A stretch of 54,758 bases of DNA from Candidatus Zhuqueibacterota bacterium (GTDB lineage: Bacteria; Zhuqueibacterota; Zhuqueibacteria; Residuimicrobiales; Oceaniaggregativiventaceae). Below are positions 17,033-24,922 of the stretch, in pieces. A model generated the notes under the pieces. The model searched no databases, was not told the DNA's origin, and worked only from the letters and a program-made list of their open reading frames with translations. The stretch covers positions 1 through 54,758 of the forward strand of contig WJMF01000030.1 in the NCBI GenBank assembly GCA_014728085.1. The letters are read 5' to 3'. Made by a program: the position numbers and the translations under genes. Every line of letters starts with the position of its first letter. The first letter of the stretch is position 1.

Positions 17033-18705
17033 TGGATGATATTCTCCTGCTGAGGCGATAAGGTAACATCAATCTTGTGCAGACGTACCTGGCCGGAAAA
17101 GCCGGGTTGGCAAAAAAGGGCAATATTTATGGAACGGCTTGTGGCGGTCTGCCAGAGAAGGGTTGTTTTGTTTTTGTCCGGGGTAATTTTTTTATAGACT
17201 GGTTCATTTTCTCCTTTGCTCTCTTCGGTGCCGAGGTAGAAGGCTGTAGAGGACGATTCAGTGTCCGGCATCGGGTGTGCATGAAGCGTTAAGCGATAGC
17301 GGATTCCGGACAAACCCGGTATGGTCTGCGTCAATCCGGCATAAGCGGTCTTTACTTTTTTTTGCAAGACCGTTAAATCCGGATTCTGCATCGAGTCCGG
17401 AAACAGTTGTTCTTTCCCAACCGGGTTCCAAAAAGCGGGCATCTTGTCCGCCTTGTTTTTAATATTAAAATTGAAATTTTTGGGAAACAGCATCAGAGCG
17501 ACTTTTGCCATAAAATGAAGATCCGCAGTGCCCGGGTATTTTATTTTTGAAACCACCTCGCCTGCTTTATATATTCTTTCACAGGTATCCATTTTGTTAT
17601 CGTTTTGGGCTGCAATTAATGTCCAGTTCCCCAGGGCATTGATGTTTTTTCTGGTATTTGCTTTAAATTGTCGCCAGAATCTTTTTTTGCCTTTTTCTAT
17701 ATTGTATCCGGCATAGCCGGTCACATAGGCATTAACGCTGTTGTTTTTTGTAAGAATATAGTCAGCAAGGGTATGATTGAATCTTTCTATATCGGTTTCA
17801 TTGAAGACCAGATCATGCGCATAAAAAACCCCGACCATTTCAATATCCGAGGTGCTGTGGCTGACATCTTCAAACCAGAAGGGTTCAGCGGGAAATTCTT
17901 TGATTTGTCGTTCATTGGGATAGTATTTCCAGATATAATGCTCGTCGACATTGATCAGTTGGGATTTAAAATACCGTCCCAGTTTTTCAGCTTTTTGGTA
18001 GTGCGAGATTGAATCCCGGGCGGAAAGAAACCCTGACTGTGCCAGATAAAAATGAACCAGGGCAGCCTGGGTCATATAATTCCAGGCTGTAATCAAGTCT
18101 GGGGGATAATCGATATAATAGGCAAAACGGTTGTTTTCTTTGTAGGCCCACTGGTCCAGATGTGACATGATGGTATGCAGCGAGTCTGCCAGGCCGGCAA
18201 TAACGGGCTGGTATTCATCCGCCAGCGCATACCGGCCGGCCAGATAACACAATCTTGCCATGGGATTCATGATATAGGCAGAGAGAACATGTCCCTGGAT
18301 GGTATCGGTGGCGCTGAATTTATGTATGTTGCGCCATATCGGGTAGGCTTTACCGGTATCGATATTTACCGATGACCAGGGACTGTTTTTAGCCGCCAAA
18401 TAGCTGCGGACGTTTAGGTGAGAATCCAGGTTGGAAAGCATTCTTTGCATGCGGCTAATGGCCGTGTTGATATAGATGGCCTTTCCTGACAGAAGATAGG
18501 CGTCCAACAGGGCGTTAAGATGATCACGCTCAAACCAGGCATAGTTTGCTGCATAAAACCGCCGAGCCCCGAAAGCATTGCTTTGCTCCGGGTAATCGGG
18601 AATACCGAAATCCTTAAATGCTTGAAACGTTTGCCAGGGATCATAATTTGCATAACTGGTGTTGAAAATCCAGAAACAAAGACACCCTATAACTGTTTTT
18701 TTCAT
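17029..18705 (-). CDS. Secreted protein of unknown function, probably an alpha/alpha-toroid carbohydrate-active protein
   Basis: A 558-residue protein with a signal peptide (MKKTVIGCLCFWIF...SYA). I do not recognise a named family. Residues about 40-400 are rich in helical pairs with aromatic and acidic residues (FYAANYAWFERDHLNALLDAYLL, WNYMTQAALVHFYL, FEDVSHSTSDIEMVG), a pattern seen in six-hairpin glycosidases, polysaccharide lyases and epimerases. Residues about 450-550 look beta-rich, like a carbohydrate-binding module. The gene begins one base after the OPT transporter stop and overlaps the epimerase-like gene by four bases, so the two secreted proteins are probably made in fixed ratio and act on the same polymer. 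Confidence 0.6.
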   Translation of the reverse strand: MKKTVIGCLCFWIFNTSYANYDPWQTFQAFKDFGIPDYPEQSNAFGARRFYAANYAWFERDHLNALLDAYLLSGKAIYINTAISRMQRMLSNLDSHLNVRSYLAAKNSPWSSVNIDTGKAYPIWRNIHKFSATDTIQGHVLSAYIMNPMARLCYLAGRYALADEYQPVIAGLADSLHTIMSHLDQWAYKENNRFAYYIDYPPDLITAWNYMTQAALVHFYLAQSGFLSARDSISHYQKAEKLGRYFKSQLINVDEHYIWKYYPNERQIKEFPAEPFWFEDVSHSTSDIEMVGVFYAHDLVFNETDIERFNHTLADYILTKNNSVNAYVTGYAGYNIEKGKKRFWRQFKANTRKNINALGNWTLIAAQNDNKMDTCERIYKAGEVVSKIKYPGTADLHFMAKVALMLFPKNFNFNIKNKADKMPAFWNPVGKEQLFPDSMQNPDLTVLQKKVKTAYAGLTQTIPGLSGIRYRLTLHAHPMPDTESSSTAFYLGTEESKGENEPVYKKITPDKNKTTLLWQTATSRSINIALFCQPGFSGQVRLHKIDVTLSPQQENIIQ

Positions 18706-18706
18706 G

Positions 18707-20605
18707 TTATTGACGTGCTAACTGAGCTTTTTTGAACAAATAGAAACCGAGTACTATAAATACACCGAGGGCGATAATATCACCGACAGGGTGTGGCCAT
18801 TGAATACCCAGGCCTTGCGGGCGCCCTGCAATAACCGCATAGGCTGCAATCAGGACACCAATGATTCCCTCGCCGGCAATTAGTCCTGAGCCGAGCAGAA
18901 TGCCCTGTTCCTTTTGCGTGTCTTGTTCTTGTTTTGATTTCCACTTTTTATCGACAAAATATCGGATACACCCTCCTACAAAGACGGGGGTCATCGTTGA
19001 GAGGGGCAGATAAATACCCACTGCAAAGGGCAGCGAAGGCACACCGAGCAGTTCAGACATTCCGGCAATGGCGGCACCGGTAAGCACCAGTCCCCATGGC
19101 AGATCGGCCTGTAGCACTCCTTCGATCACCGTTTTCATCAATGTTGCCTGCGGAGCGGCGAGGTCTGGGGAACCAAAGGTATAAGCTTTACCGAGTAGCC
19201 AAACGGCTGCCGCGATAAAAAACGCTGATGTTACTGCTCCGATCAATTCTGCAATTTGTTGCTTGCGGGGCGTGGCACCGATTATATATCCTGCTTTTAA
19301 ATCCTGGGAGATGTCTCCTGCAATTGAAGACGCGACACAAACCACGGTACCGACGGTGAGTGCGGTCGCTTTGCCGATGGCGTCGGTCCATCCCAAGGCA
19401 TAAAAAACGAGGCTGGTTCCGAGCAGTGTGACGATGGTCATGCCGGAGGTTGGGTTTGAGGAGACCCCGACCAATCCGACGATACGCGAGGAGACGGTTA
19501 CAAACATAAAAGCGAAGGCAGCGATACAGATAGCCGCAACAATTCTGGTGATCAGCGTTGATCCTGCGCCGAGCACCTGTTGTGTGGAAATGATAACGGT
19601 GGCGACGATCAAGGTGCCGAATACGACGACGATCATAGGCAGATCGTGATCCGTTCGAATCGGTTTTGCCATATTTTGGCTGGATTGTTTTGTCAGTTCG
19701 CTGAGGCCGATTTTAAGGGATCCGTACATCGTCGGTAATGATTTAATGACCGTTATAATACCGGCAAAGGCAACGGCTCCTGCCCCCATATATCGTATAT
19801 ATCGGGTCCAGATTTCATAAGCAGTCATATTTTTGATCAGCATTTCACTTTCGGGATAGAGGGGAGCAGCCAAATTATGACCGAAAATGTCGATAATCGG
19901 AATAATTGCCACCCATGACAGCAGGCCGCCGGCGACCATAATGGCAGAGATGCGATAACCGAGTATGTACCCCACCCCCAACAAGGCGGGCCCGGCTTCC
20001 AGTCCGATTTGGGCTTTACGCAAAACCGGCAGTTTAACCGAAAGGGCTTCCGGCCAGAGTTTGAAAAAACTCGTGCACAATTTGTATAACGCTCCCACTC
20101 CCAAACCGAGAAAGACATTTTTAGCCCTCGCCCCGCCGGCATCGGCTGCAATGAGGACCTGTGCTGCGGCGGTACCTTCCGGGTAGGGGAGAGTGTGGTG
20201 TTCTTTTACGATTAAAAAGCGGCGCAGGGGAATCATGAACAAGACGCCAAGAACGCCACCCAGCATTGCCAGCACGCCGATTTGCAGCAGGGCCGGGTCA
20301 AACCCCCATAAAAAGAGGGCGGGTATGGTAAAGATGATACCGGAGGCAAGCGAAGAGCTTGCAGAACCGGTGGTTTGGGCGATATTGTGTTCCAGAATAG
20401 TCGACTCTCCCAAAAGTGGTTTAAGGAGGCGGAAGAACGCGACGGCAACGATTGCCAGCGGGATAGCTGTACTTATGGTCAATCCAACCCTTAATCCGAG
20501 ATAAGCATTTGCGGATCCGAAAATAATACCGAAAAGAATGCCGGCAAGAATAGCGCGTAACGTGAAATCCTTGAGATGTTTTTCAGCTGGGACGTAGGGT
20601 TCCAT
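18707..20605 (-). CDS. OPT-family transporter
   Basis: A 632-residue integral membrane protein of the oligopeptide transporter family with about 14-16 helices. The N-terminal FGSANAYLGLRVGLTISTAIP block, the GTAAAQVLIA segment and the QDLKAGYIIGATPRKQQ loop are typical of bacterial members. Substrates of the family include small peptides and metal-siderophore complexes; the one here is unknown. ATG 20605 has GAGGA at six bases, whereas ATG 20611 would leave only one base, so I use 20605. It heads a transcript ending in polysaccharide genes. Confidence 0.88.
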   Translation of the reverse strand: MEPYVPAEKHLKDFTLRAILAGILFGIIFGSANAYLGLRVGLTISTAIPLAIVAVAFFRLLKPLLGESTILEHNIAQTTGSASSSLASGIIFTIPALFLWGFDPALLQIGVLAMLGGVLGVLFMIPLRRFLIVKEHHTLPYPEGTAAAQVLIAADAGGARAKNVFLGLGVGALYKLCTSFFKLWPEALSVKLPVLRKAQIGLEAGPALLGVGYILGYRISAIMVAGGLLSWVAIIPIIDIFGHNLAAPLYPESEMLIKNMTAYEIWTRYIRYMGAGAVAFAGIITVIKSLPTMYGSLKIGLSELTKQSSQNMAKPIRTDHDLPMIVVVFGTLIVATVIISTQQVLGAGSTLITRIVAAICIAAFAFMFVTVSSRIVGLVGVSSNPTSGMTIVTLLGTSLVFYALGWTDAIGKATALTVGTVVCVASSIAGDISQDLKAGYIIGATPRKQQIAELIGAVTSAFFIAAAVWLLGKAYTFGSPDLAAPQATLMKTVIEGVLQADLPWGLVLTGAAIAGMSELLGVPSLPFAVGIYLPLSTMTPVFVGGCIRYFVDKKWKSKQEQDTQKEQGILLGSGLIAGEGIIGVLIAAYAVIAGRPQGLGIQWPHPVGDIIALGVFIVLGFYLFKKAQLARQ

Positions 20606-20752
20606 GATCATTCCTCACATAGTGGGCGAATTTTATTAAAACAAAACATAGTAAAACTCTTTTGATTTATCAAGTCCAATTTATGGGTTGATGAATATAA
20701 ATCTTAACCCAATGTCTTGGCACCAGCGGACAAAGGGGAAACAAGATTATTA

Positions 20753-20781
20753 TTGCATTTTAGGGCTTAAAAAATTATATT
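20753..20781 (+). promoter_or_regulatory. Candidate promoter for the yggS-yggT-divIVA cluster
   Basis: TTGCAT (20753-20758), 17 bases, TATATT (20776-20781), about 20 bases before ATG 20803. Only TTG of the -35 hexamer matches the consensus, but spacer and -10 are good. It lies in the 197-base divergent gap between the OPT transporter and yggS, which holds no other clear feature. Confidence 0.4.
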
Positions 20782-20802
20782 AATTTTTAATGTTGAAATT
20801 TT

Positions 20803-21489
20803 ATGGATATCAGAGAACGTTTAAATACTGTACTTGAAACGATAGATTCTGCCTGCAGGCGTGCCGGGCGATCACCAAATGAGATTCAGCTGGTGGCTGT
20901 AAGCAAACGGATTGATATTGACCGGATGCGAGAAGGCATAGAGGCGGGGATTCGCATTATCGGTGAAAATCGTGTCAATGAGGCTTGTAAAAAGTATCAA
21001 CAACTGGGAAACCGGGTTGAATGGCATTTTGTTGGTCATTTGCAAACCAACAAGGTAAAACGCTGCCTGCAGTTTGCCGATCTGATAGAATCGGTAGATT
21101 CGATGCGTTTGGCGCAAGAGATCAGCCGGCGGGCCGGCGCAATGGATCGCAGCATCGATGTTTTTGCGGAGGTTAACACTTCCGGGGAGATGAGTAAATT
21201 CGGCCTGTCGCCCGAGAAGGTTATTGATGATGTTGTTGAGATGGCACGGTTACCCAATATTCAGGTAACCGGTCTGATGACGGTTGCTGCATTTGTTGAA
21301 GATGCGGAACAGGTCAGACCTTCTTTCAGGCTCTTGCGGGAGTTGCGCGACCGGATCAATAGTCGTCATGTGAGTGGGTTAACGATAAAATATTTATCCA
21401 TGGGAATGAGCAATGACTACCCGGTCGCGGTCGAAGAGGGTGCGACACACGTTCGGATCGGGCAGGCAGTTTTTGGACCCAGAGAATAA
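20803..21489 (+). CDS. yggS: YggS/PLPBP-family pyridoxal-phosphate homeostasis protein
   Basis: A 228-residue single-domain TIM barrel that binds PLP through Lys35 (QLVAVSKRID). Other family marks are IGENRVNEA, WHFVGHLQTNK, and the phosphate-binding LSMGMSNDYPVAVEEGATHVRIG near the C terminus. It has no known catalytic activity and buffers PLP levels. It starts a plus-strand run with yggT and divIVA, as in many bacteria where the Bacillus homologue is ylmE. The leader is A/T rich with no obvious Shine-Dalgarno sequence. Confidence 0.93.
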   Translation: MDIRERLNTVLETIDSACRRAGRSPNEIQLVAVSKRIDIDRMREGIEAGIRIIGENRVNEACKKYQQLGNRVEWHFVGHLQTNKVKRCLQFADLIESVDSMRLAQEISRRAGAMDRSIDVFAEVNTSGEMSKFGLSPEKVIDDVVEMARLPNIQVTGLMTVAAFVEDAEQVRPSFRLLRELRDRINSRHVSGLTIKYLSMGMSNDYPVAVEEGATHVRIGQAVFGPRE

Positions 21490-21512
21490 AAAAATCGGAT
21501 TTTAGGAAAATT

Positions 21513-21800
21513 ATGTTTATAGGAAACTTTTTCGCTGCATTGGCATACGTTTTGCATTTGATTTTTACACTTTATATTTGGATTGTGATTGCCCGGGTGG
21601 TTATTTCCTGGATACAGCTGAATCCTTATAATCCCGTTGTACAGTTTATCTATCGGGCCACAGAGCCGCTGTTGATGCGTATACGAGGTTATATACCGCC
21701 GCTGGCAGGATTAGACCTTTCACCGGCTATCTTGATTTTTGCAATAATGGTTCTGGATCGATTTCTTGTTAGTACACTTGATCAATTGTCAATGTATTAA
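21513..21800 (+). CDS. YggT/YlmG-family membrane protein
   Basis: A 95-residue protein with two hydrophobic helices flanking the family motif (ARVVISWIQLNPYNPVVQFI, then TEPLLMRIRGYIPP). Homologues are linked to cell division and, in plastids, to nucleoid and thylakoid organisation; molecular function is unsettled. It lies 23 bases after yggS and 17 before divIVA. Confidence 0.9.
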   Translation: MFIGNFFAALAYVLHLIFTLYIWIVIARVVISWIQLNPYNPVVQFIYRATEPLLMRIRGYIPPLAGLDLSPAILIFAIMVLDRFLVSTLDQLSMY

Positions 21801-21817
21801 AATTTGGAGAAAAAGTT

Positions 21818-22465
21818 GTGAAATTGACCCCTTTAGATATTCGCAAACATGATTTCAAAAAATCCATGCGCGGATATGATCCGGAAGAAGTGGATGCATT
21901 TATGAGTATGGTCTCGGACGAGCTGGAGTTGCTTATCCGGGAGAAGAATCAGCTCAATGATGAGACCATTAAATTGCGCACTCAATTAAAGGATTACCAG
22001 GATGTGGAGCAATCTCTGCGGGAGACGCTGGTTAAAGCGCAGAATACGGTTGAGGAATCTCGTGCCAATTCCAGGCGCGAAGCAGAGATTATTATTCATG
22101 AGGCTGAACTCCAGGCTGAACATATTCTCAAGGAAGCAAAGGAGCAATTGCGCGAACTCGGACATGAAATCGAAATGCTCGAAATGCAAAAAGAGTCCTT
22201 TGCCAAACGCCTGCATCATCTTTTGCAATCTCAAATTGAATTGCTCGAGGTTTTAGAAGAGGGAGACTTTAAACGCAAACATAAATCAACTGCTTCTCAG
22301 GCACGCGACGTTGAGGAAGAAGAATTTAACAGACGACAAAAACGCGAACCCAGAATCGTACGCGGGAACGACTCTGCAAGAGCGGAAGAGCAGGATGAAC
22401 CTGAAGAGCGTGGAGATGATTACGAGGAAGATGAAGATAAATTGTCCGATCGGTTCGATGTCTAG
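21818..22465 (+). CDS. divIVA: DivIVA-domain protein
   Basis: A 215-residue coiled-coil protein. The N-terminal module (MKLTPLDIRKHDFKKSMRGYD, PEEVDAFM) matches the membrane-curvature-binding DivIVA domain. Residues about 40-145 form a long coiled coil, and the tail is highly charged and acidic (EEEDKLS-like). It starts at GTG 21818 with GGAG at eight bases. DivIVA is best known from Gram-positive poles and septa, but shorter versions occur in many diderm phyla at this locus. It probably acts with the cell envelope or division machinery. Confidence 0.88.
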   Translation: MKLTPLDIRKHDFKKSMRGYDPEEVDAFMSMVSDELELLIREKNQLNDETIKLRTQLKDYQDVEQSLRETLVKAQNTVEESRANSRREAEIIIHEAELQAEHILKEAKEQLRELGHEIEMLEMQKESFAKRLHHLLQSQIELLEVLEEGDFKRKHKSTASQARDVEEEEFNRRQKREPRIVRGNDSARAEEQDEPEERGDDYEEDEDKLSDRFDV

Positions 22466-22519
22466 TCATTTACATCTGTAACCATCCTTATTCAAACAGC
22501 GATAATAAAGGAACTATTT

Positions 22520-23161
22520 ATGCAAAAACACTCCAAACCTTGTTTTAAAGCATTTTTGATACTTTGTTTGGGTTTGGCAACTTTTGTTATGCACTGCAGC
22601 AATAATAAAGTTTTACAAAAAAGTAATTTAAAAAAGGGTCAGACGGTTGCCCTGCGAATGAGTTCGGGAGAGCGAGTTACAGGTATAATCATCAAATCAA
22701 CCGAAACTGACTTTGTTATCAGGGATAGCCATGGACAAGCCTGGAAAGCGCCCAAAAACAGAATTGTTTCGGCAACGGGTCCGGAGCCGGTTTACGACTT
22801 ATCCGGTCATGTTATTCCAGAGCTACAGATCAAAGCGGCAAAACATCATAAAAATACGTTTTTGTTTTCAATCAGCGGTGGACTTTTGTCGATGGGCACG
22901 AGTTTTTTCCTCTCCAGCATGATTTCCCGAAGTCAGGGAGATGACAATCACGATGCCGTTATTTATGGAGGTACAGCTGCCGGAACCATACTCGGGACCT
23001 TTTGGTTCTCCCGGATCGGCCTGGCCAAAGATCGGAATGAGGCGATCAAAACCATTCGGGAAGAGCGCTACCAAGAGTCTGTGCTGGAGGAACAGGAGCG
23101 CAAAGAACAACTCGAAGAGGAGATCAATCGTCTCCAAAAACAAATTAAAGAAAAAAAATAA
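22520..23161 (+). CDS. Probable lipoprotein of unknown function with SH3/LSm-like segment
   Basis: A 213-residue protein I do not recognise. The N terminus is a signal sequence ending in VMHC, a poor but possible lipobox (Cys28). Residues about 38-75 (KKGQTVALRMSSGERVTG, FVIRDSHGQ) look like a small beta-barrel that often follows the words 'modify context of expression' in such proteins. Two glycine-rich hydrophobic stretches follow (about residues 113-160), then a charged coiled coil to the end. AAAGGA precedes the start. It sits between divIVA and the phosphorylases and has no counterpart in the Bacillus arrangement. Confidence 0.6.
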   Translation: MQKHSKPCFKAFLILCLGLATFVMHCSNNKVLQKSNLKKGQTVALRMSSGERVTGIIIKSTETDFVIRDSHGQAWKAPKNRIVSATGPEPVYDLSGHVIPELQIKAAKHHKNTFLFSISGGLLSMGTSFFLSSMISRSQGDDNHDAVIYGGTAAGTILGTFWFSRIGLAKDRNEAIKTIREERYQESVLEEQERKEQLEEEINRLQKQIKEKK

Positions 23162-23180
23162 AATTACACCCATAAAAGAC

Positions 23181-23987
23181 ATGGTGCTGCAGGCGGTTGA
23201 TTTTCTCAAACCGTTTTGTCAGGACACTCCCCGGTATGGTTTGGTTTTGGGTACCGGTCTGGGAAATTTGATTTCAGGGTTGGAGGTACAGGAAACCATA
23301 CCCTATGAAAAAATACCGTATTTTCCCCGTTCCACGGTGAGTTTTCATAAAGGCGAGTTGATTACCGGTCGGCTTGAGGGTGAACCTGTACTGGTCATGC
23401 AGGGCAGATTTCACTATTATGAAGGATATGCAGCCAACCTGATTACTCTGCCCATAAGAGTGATGCATGCTTTGGGGGTTGAAATCCTGATTTTGACCAA
23501 TGCGGCCGGCAGTATACGGGAGGATTTACCTCCGGGCTCTATTGCGGTGATAAGGGACCATATTAATTTAATGGGTACAAATCCTCTTGTCGGTCCCTAC
23601 GATCCTTTTTTGGGTGAGCGGTTTCCGGATATGAGCGAACCCTATTCCAGAAAATTGAGACAAACAGCGCATCGGTGTGCTGACGACTTGAATTTAGAAC
23701 TGGCAGAAGTGCTTTACAGCGCTGTAAGCGGACCCAATTTCGAAACCGCAGCAGAGATACGCATGTTACAAAGGTTCGGCATGGATGCGGTTGGCATGTC
23801 GGTGGTTCCCGAAGTTTTGGTTGCCCGTCAGTTAGGGATGGCTGTACTTGCTTTTTCGGCAATTACGGACCAAACGTTGCCAGAAACCATGCAACCGATT
23901 TCGCACAAACAAGTTGCCCGGGTTGCACGCGAGATTGCCCCTAGGCTATGCGATCTTATAAGAGCAGTCGTGAAAACACTATCATAA
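23181..23987 (+). CDS. Purine-nucleoside phosphorylase (trimeric class)
   Basis: A 268-residue enzyme that splits purine nucleosides with phosphate to base and ribose 1-phosphate. Signposts are LVLGTGLG (phosphate), QGRFHYYEGY, LTNAAGSI, GPNFETAAE and GMSVVPEVLVARQLGM. The base-contact residue is Asp230 (FSAITDQTLPE) where mammalian PNP has Asn, which may shift specificity toward 6-amino purines or xanthine-like bases; this is inference. ATG 23181 is 20 bases after the lipoprotein stop and lacks a clear ribosome site. The frame is open upstream, so a slightly earlier rare start is possible. Confidence 0.85.
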   Translation: MVLQAVDFLKPFCQDTPRYGLVLGTGLGNLISGLEVQETIPYEKIPYFPRSTVSFHKGELITGRLEGEPVLVMQGRFHYYEGYAANLITLPIRVMHALGVEILILTNAAGSIREDLPPGSIAVIRDHINLMGTNPLVGPYDPFLGERFPDMSEPYSRKLRQTAHRCADDLNLELAEVLYSAVSGPNFETAAEIRMLQRFGMDAVGMSVVPEVLVARQLGMAVLAFSAITDQTLPETMQPISHKQVARVAREIAPRLCDLIRAVVKTLS

Positions 23988-24026
23988 CACATTGCTGAAA
24001 GATGTAAACAACAGAAGGAATACAAA

Positions 24027-24893
24027 ATGCGCGTAGGTATTATTGGTGGTTCAGGTTTGTATCAGATTGAAGGGTTGGAACATGTAGAAACGATTTCTAT
24101 CGATACTCCTTTTGGAAAGCCTTCCGATGACCTGGTTAAAGGAGAAATGTTTGATAAGGAAGTTATTTTTTTGCCCAGGCATGGTAAGGGACATCGATTG
24201 ACACCAACTGAAGTCAATGCGCGCGCAAACATCTATGCTTTAAAAATGATGCAAGTTGAAGCGATTCTTTCTTTTTCGGCTGTGGGCTCTTTAAAGCCGG
24301 AAATAAAGCCCGGCGATTTTGTCATCATCGACCAGTATGTTGATCGAACCAACCAGGCTCGTCCCCAGACTTTTTTTGGGGATGGGATCGTGGCGCACAT
24401 TCAGTTCGCGCATCCGCTTTGTCCGCAAATACGGGAGGTCTTATTGCAGGCGGGTGAAGATATGGACATTGATGTCAAAGATGGCGGCACCTATATAAAT
24501 ATGGAGGGACCTGCATTTTCGACATTGGCAGAATCTCTCTTGTACAAGTCATGGAACATGGATGTGATCGGCATGACGCAGATGAATGAAGCCCGGCTGG
24601 CCAGGGAAGCGGAAATCTGTTATGCAACCCTGGCAACGGTAACGGATTACGATTGCTGGCACGAAGCGGAAACCGGCGAAACGGTTTCTGTGGATGCGAT
24701 TATCAAAGTGTTATCTCAAAACGTTGAGCGGTCCAAGAAAATAATCCGGCAAGCCGTCAGGCTTTTATCGCAGGAGAGCGACTGTTCGTGCAAACATGCT
24801 CTTGAGAATTCGATTGTCACGCCCAAAGAATATTGGGCAGCCGAGACAAAAAACAAGTTGGGACCGATAATCCAAAAGTATACAAACGAGTAG
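24027..24893 (+). CDS. mtnP: S-methyl-5'-thioadenosine phosphorylase
   Basis: A 288-residue member of the same phosphorylase superfamily as the preceding gene but of the MTAP branch: IGGSGLYQIEGL at the N terminus, LPRHGKGHRLTP, FSAVGSLKP, GPAFSTLAES and the diagnostic TVTDYDCWHE. It recycles methylthioadenosine, a by-product of polyamine and SAM-dependent reactions, to adenine and methylthioribose 1-phosphate. It follows the PNP gene by 39 bases and precedes ileS by 29 bases. Confidence 0.92.
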   Translation: MRVGIIGGSGLYQIEGLEHVETISIDTPFGKPSDDLVKGEMFDKEVIFLPRHGKGHRLTPTEVNARANIYALKMMQVEAILSFSAVGSLKPEIKPGDFVIIDQYVDRTNQARPQTFFGDGIVAHIQFAHPLCPQIREVLLQAGEDMDIDVKDGGTYINMEGPAFSTLAESLLYKSWNMDVIGMTQMNEARLAREAEICYATLATVTDYDCWHEAETGETVSVDAIIKVLSQNVERSKKIIRQAVRLLSQESDCSCKHALENSIVTPKEYWAAETKNKLGPIIQKYTNE

Positions 24894-24922
24894 AATGTTG
24901 AACAGAAACGGTGAAGAGGAAA

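Noticed and set aside
22941-23180. An 80-residue N-terminal extension of the purine-nucleoside phosphorylase
   Set aside because: This part of the frame overlaps the lipoprotein gene out of phase and has no family similarity; the conserved protein begins near 23181.
24894-24922. T-box leader upstream of ileS
   Set aside because: Only 29 bases separate mtnP and ileS, far too short for a T-box.
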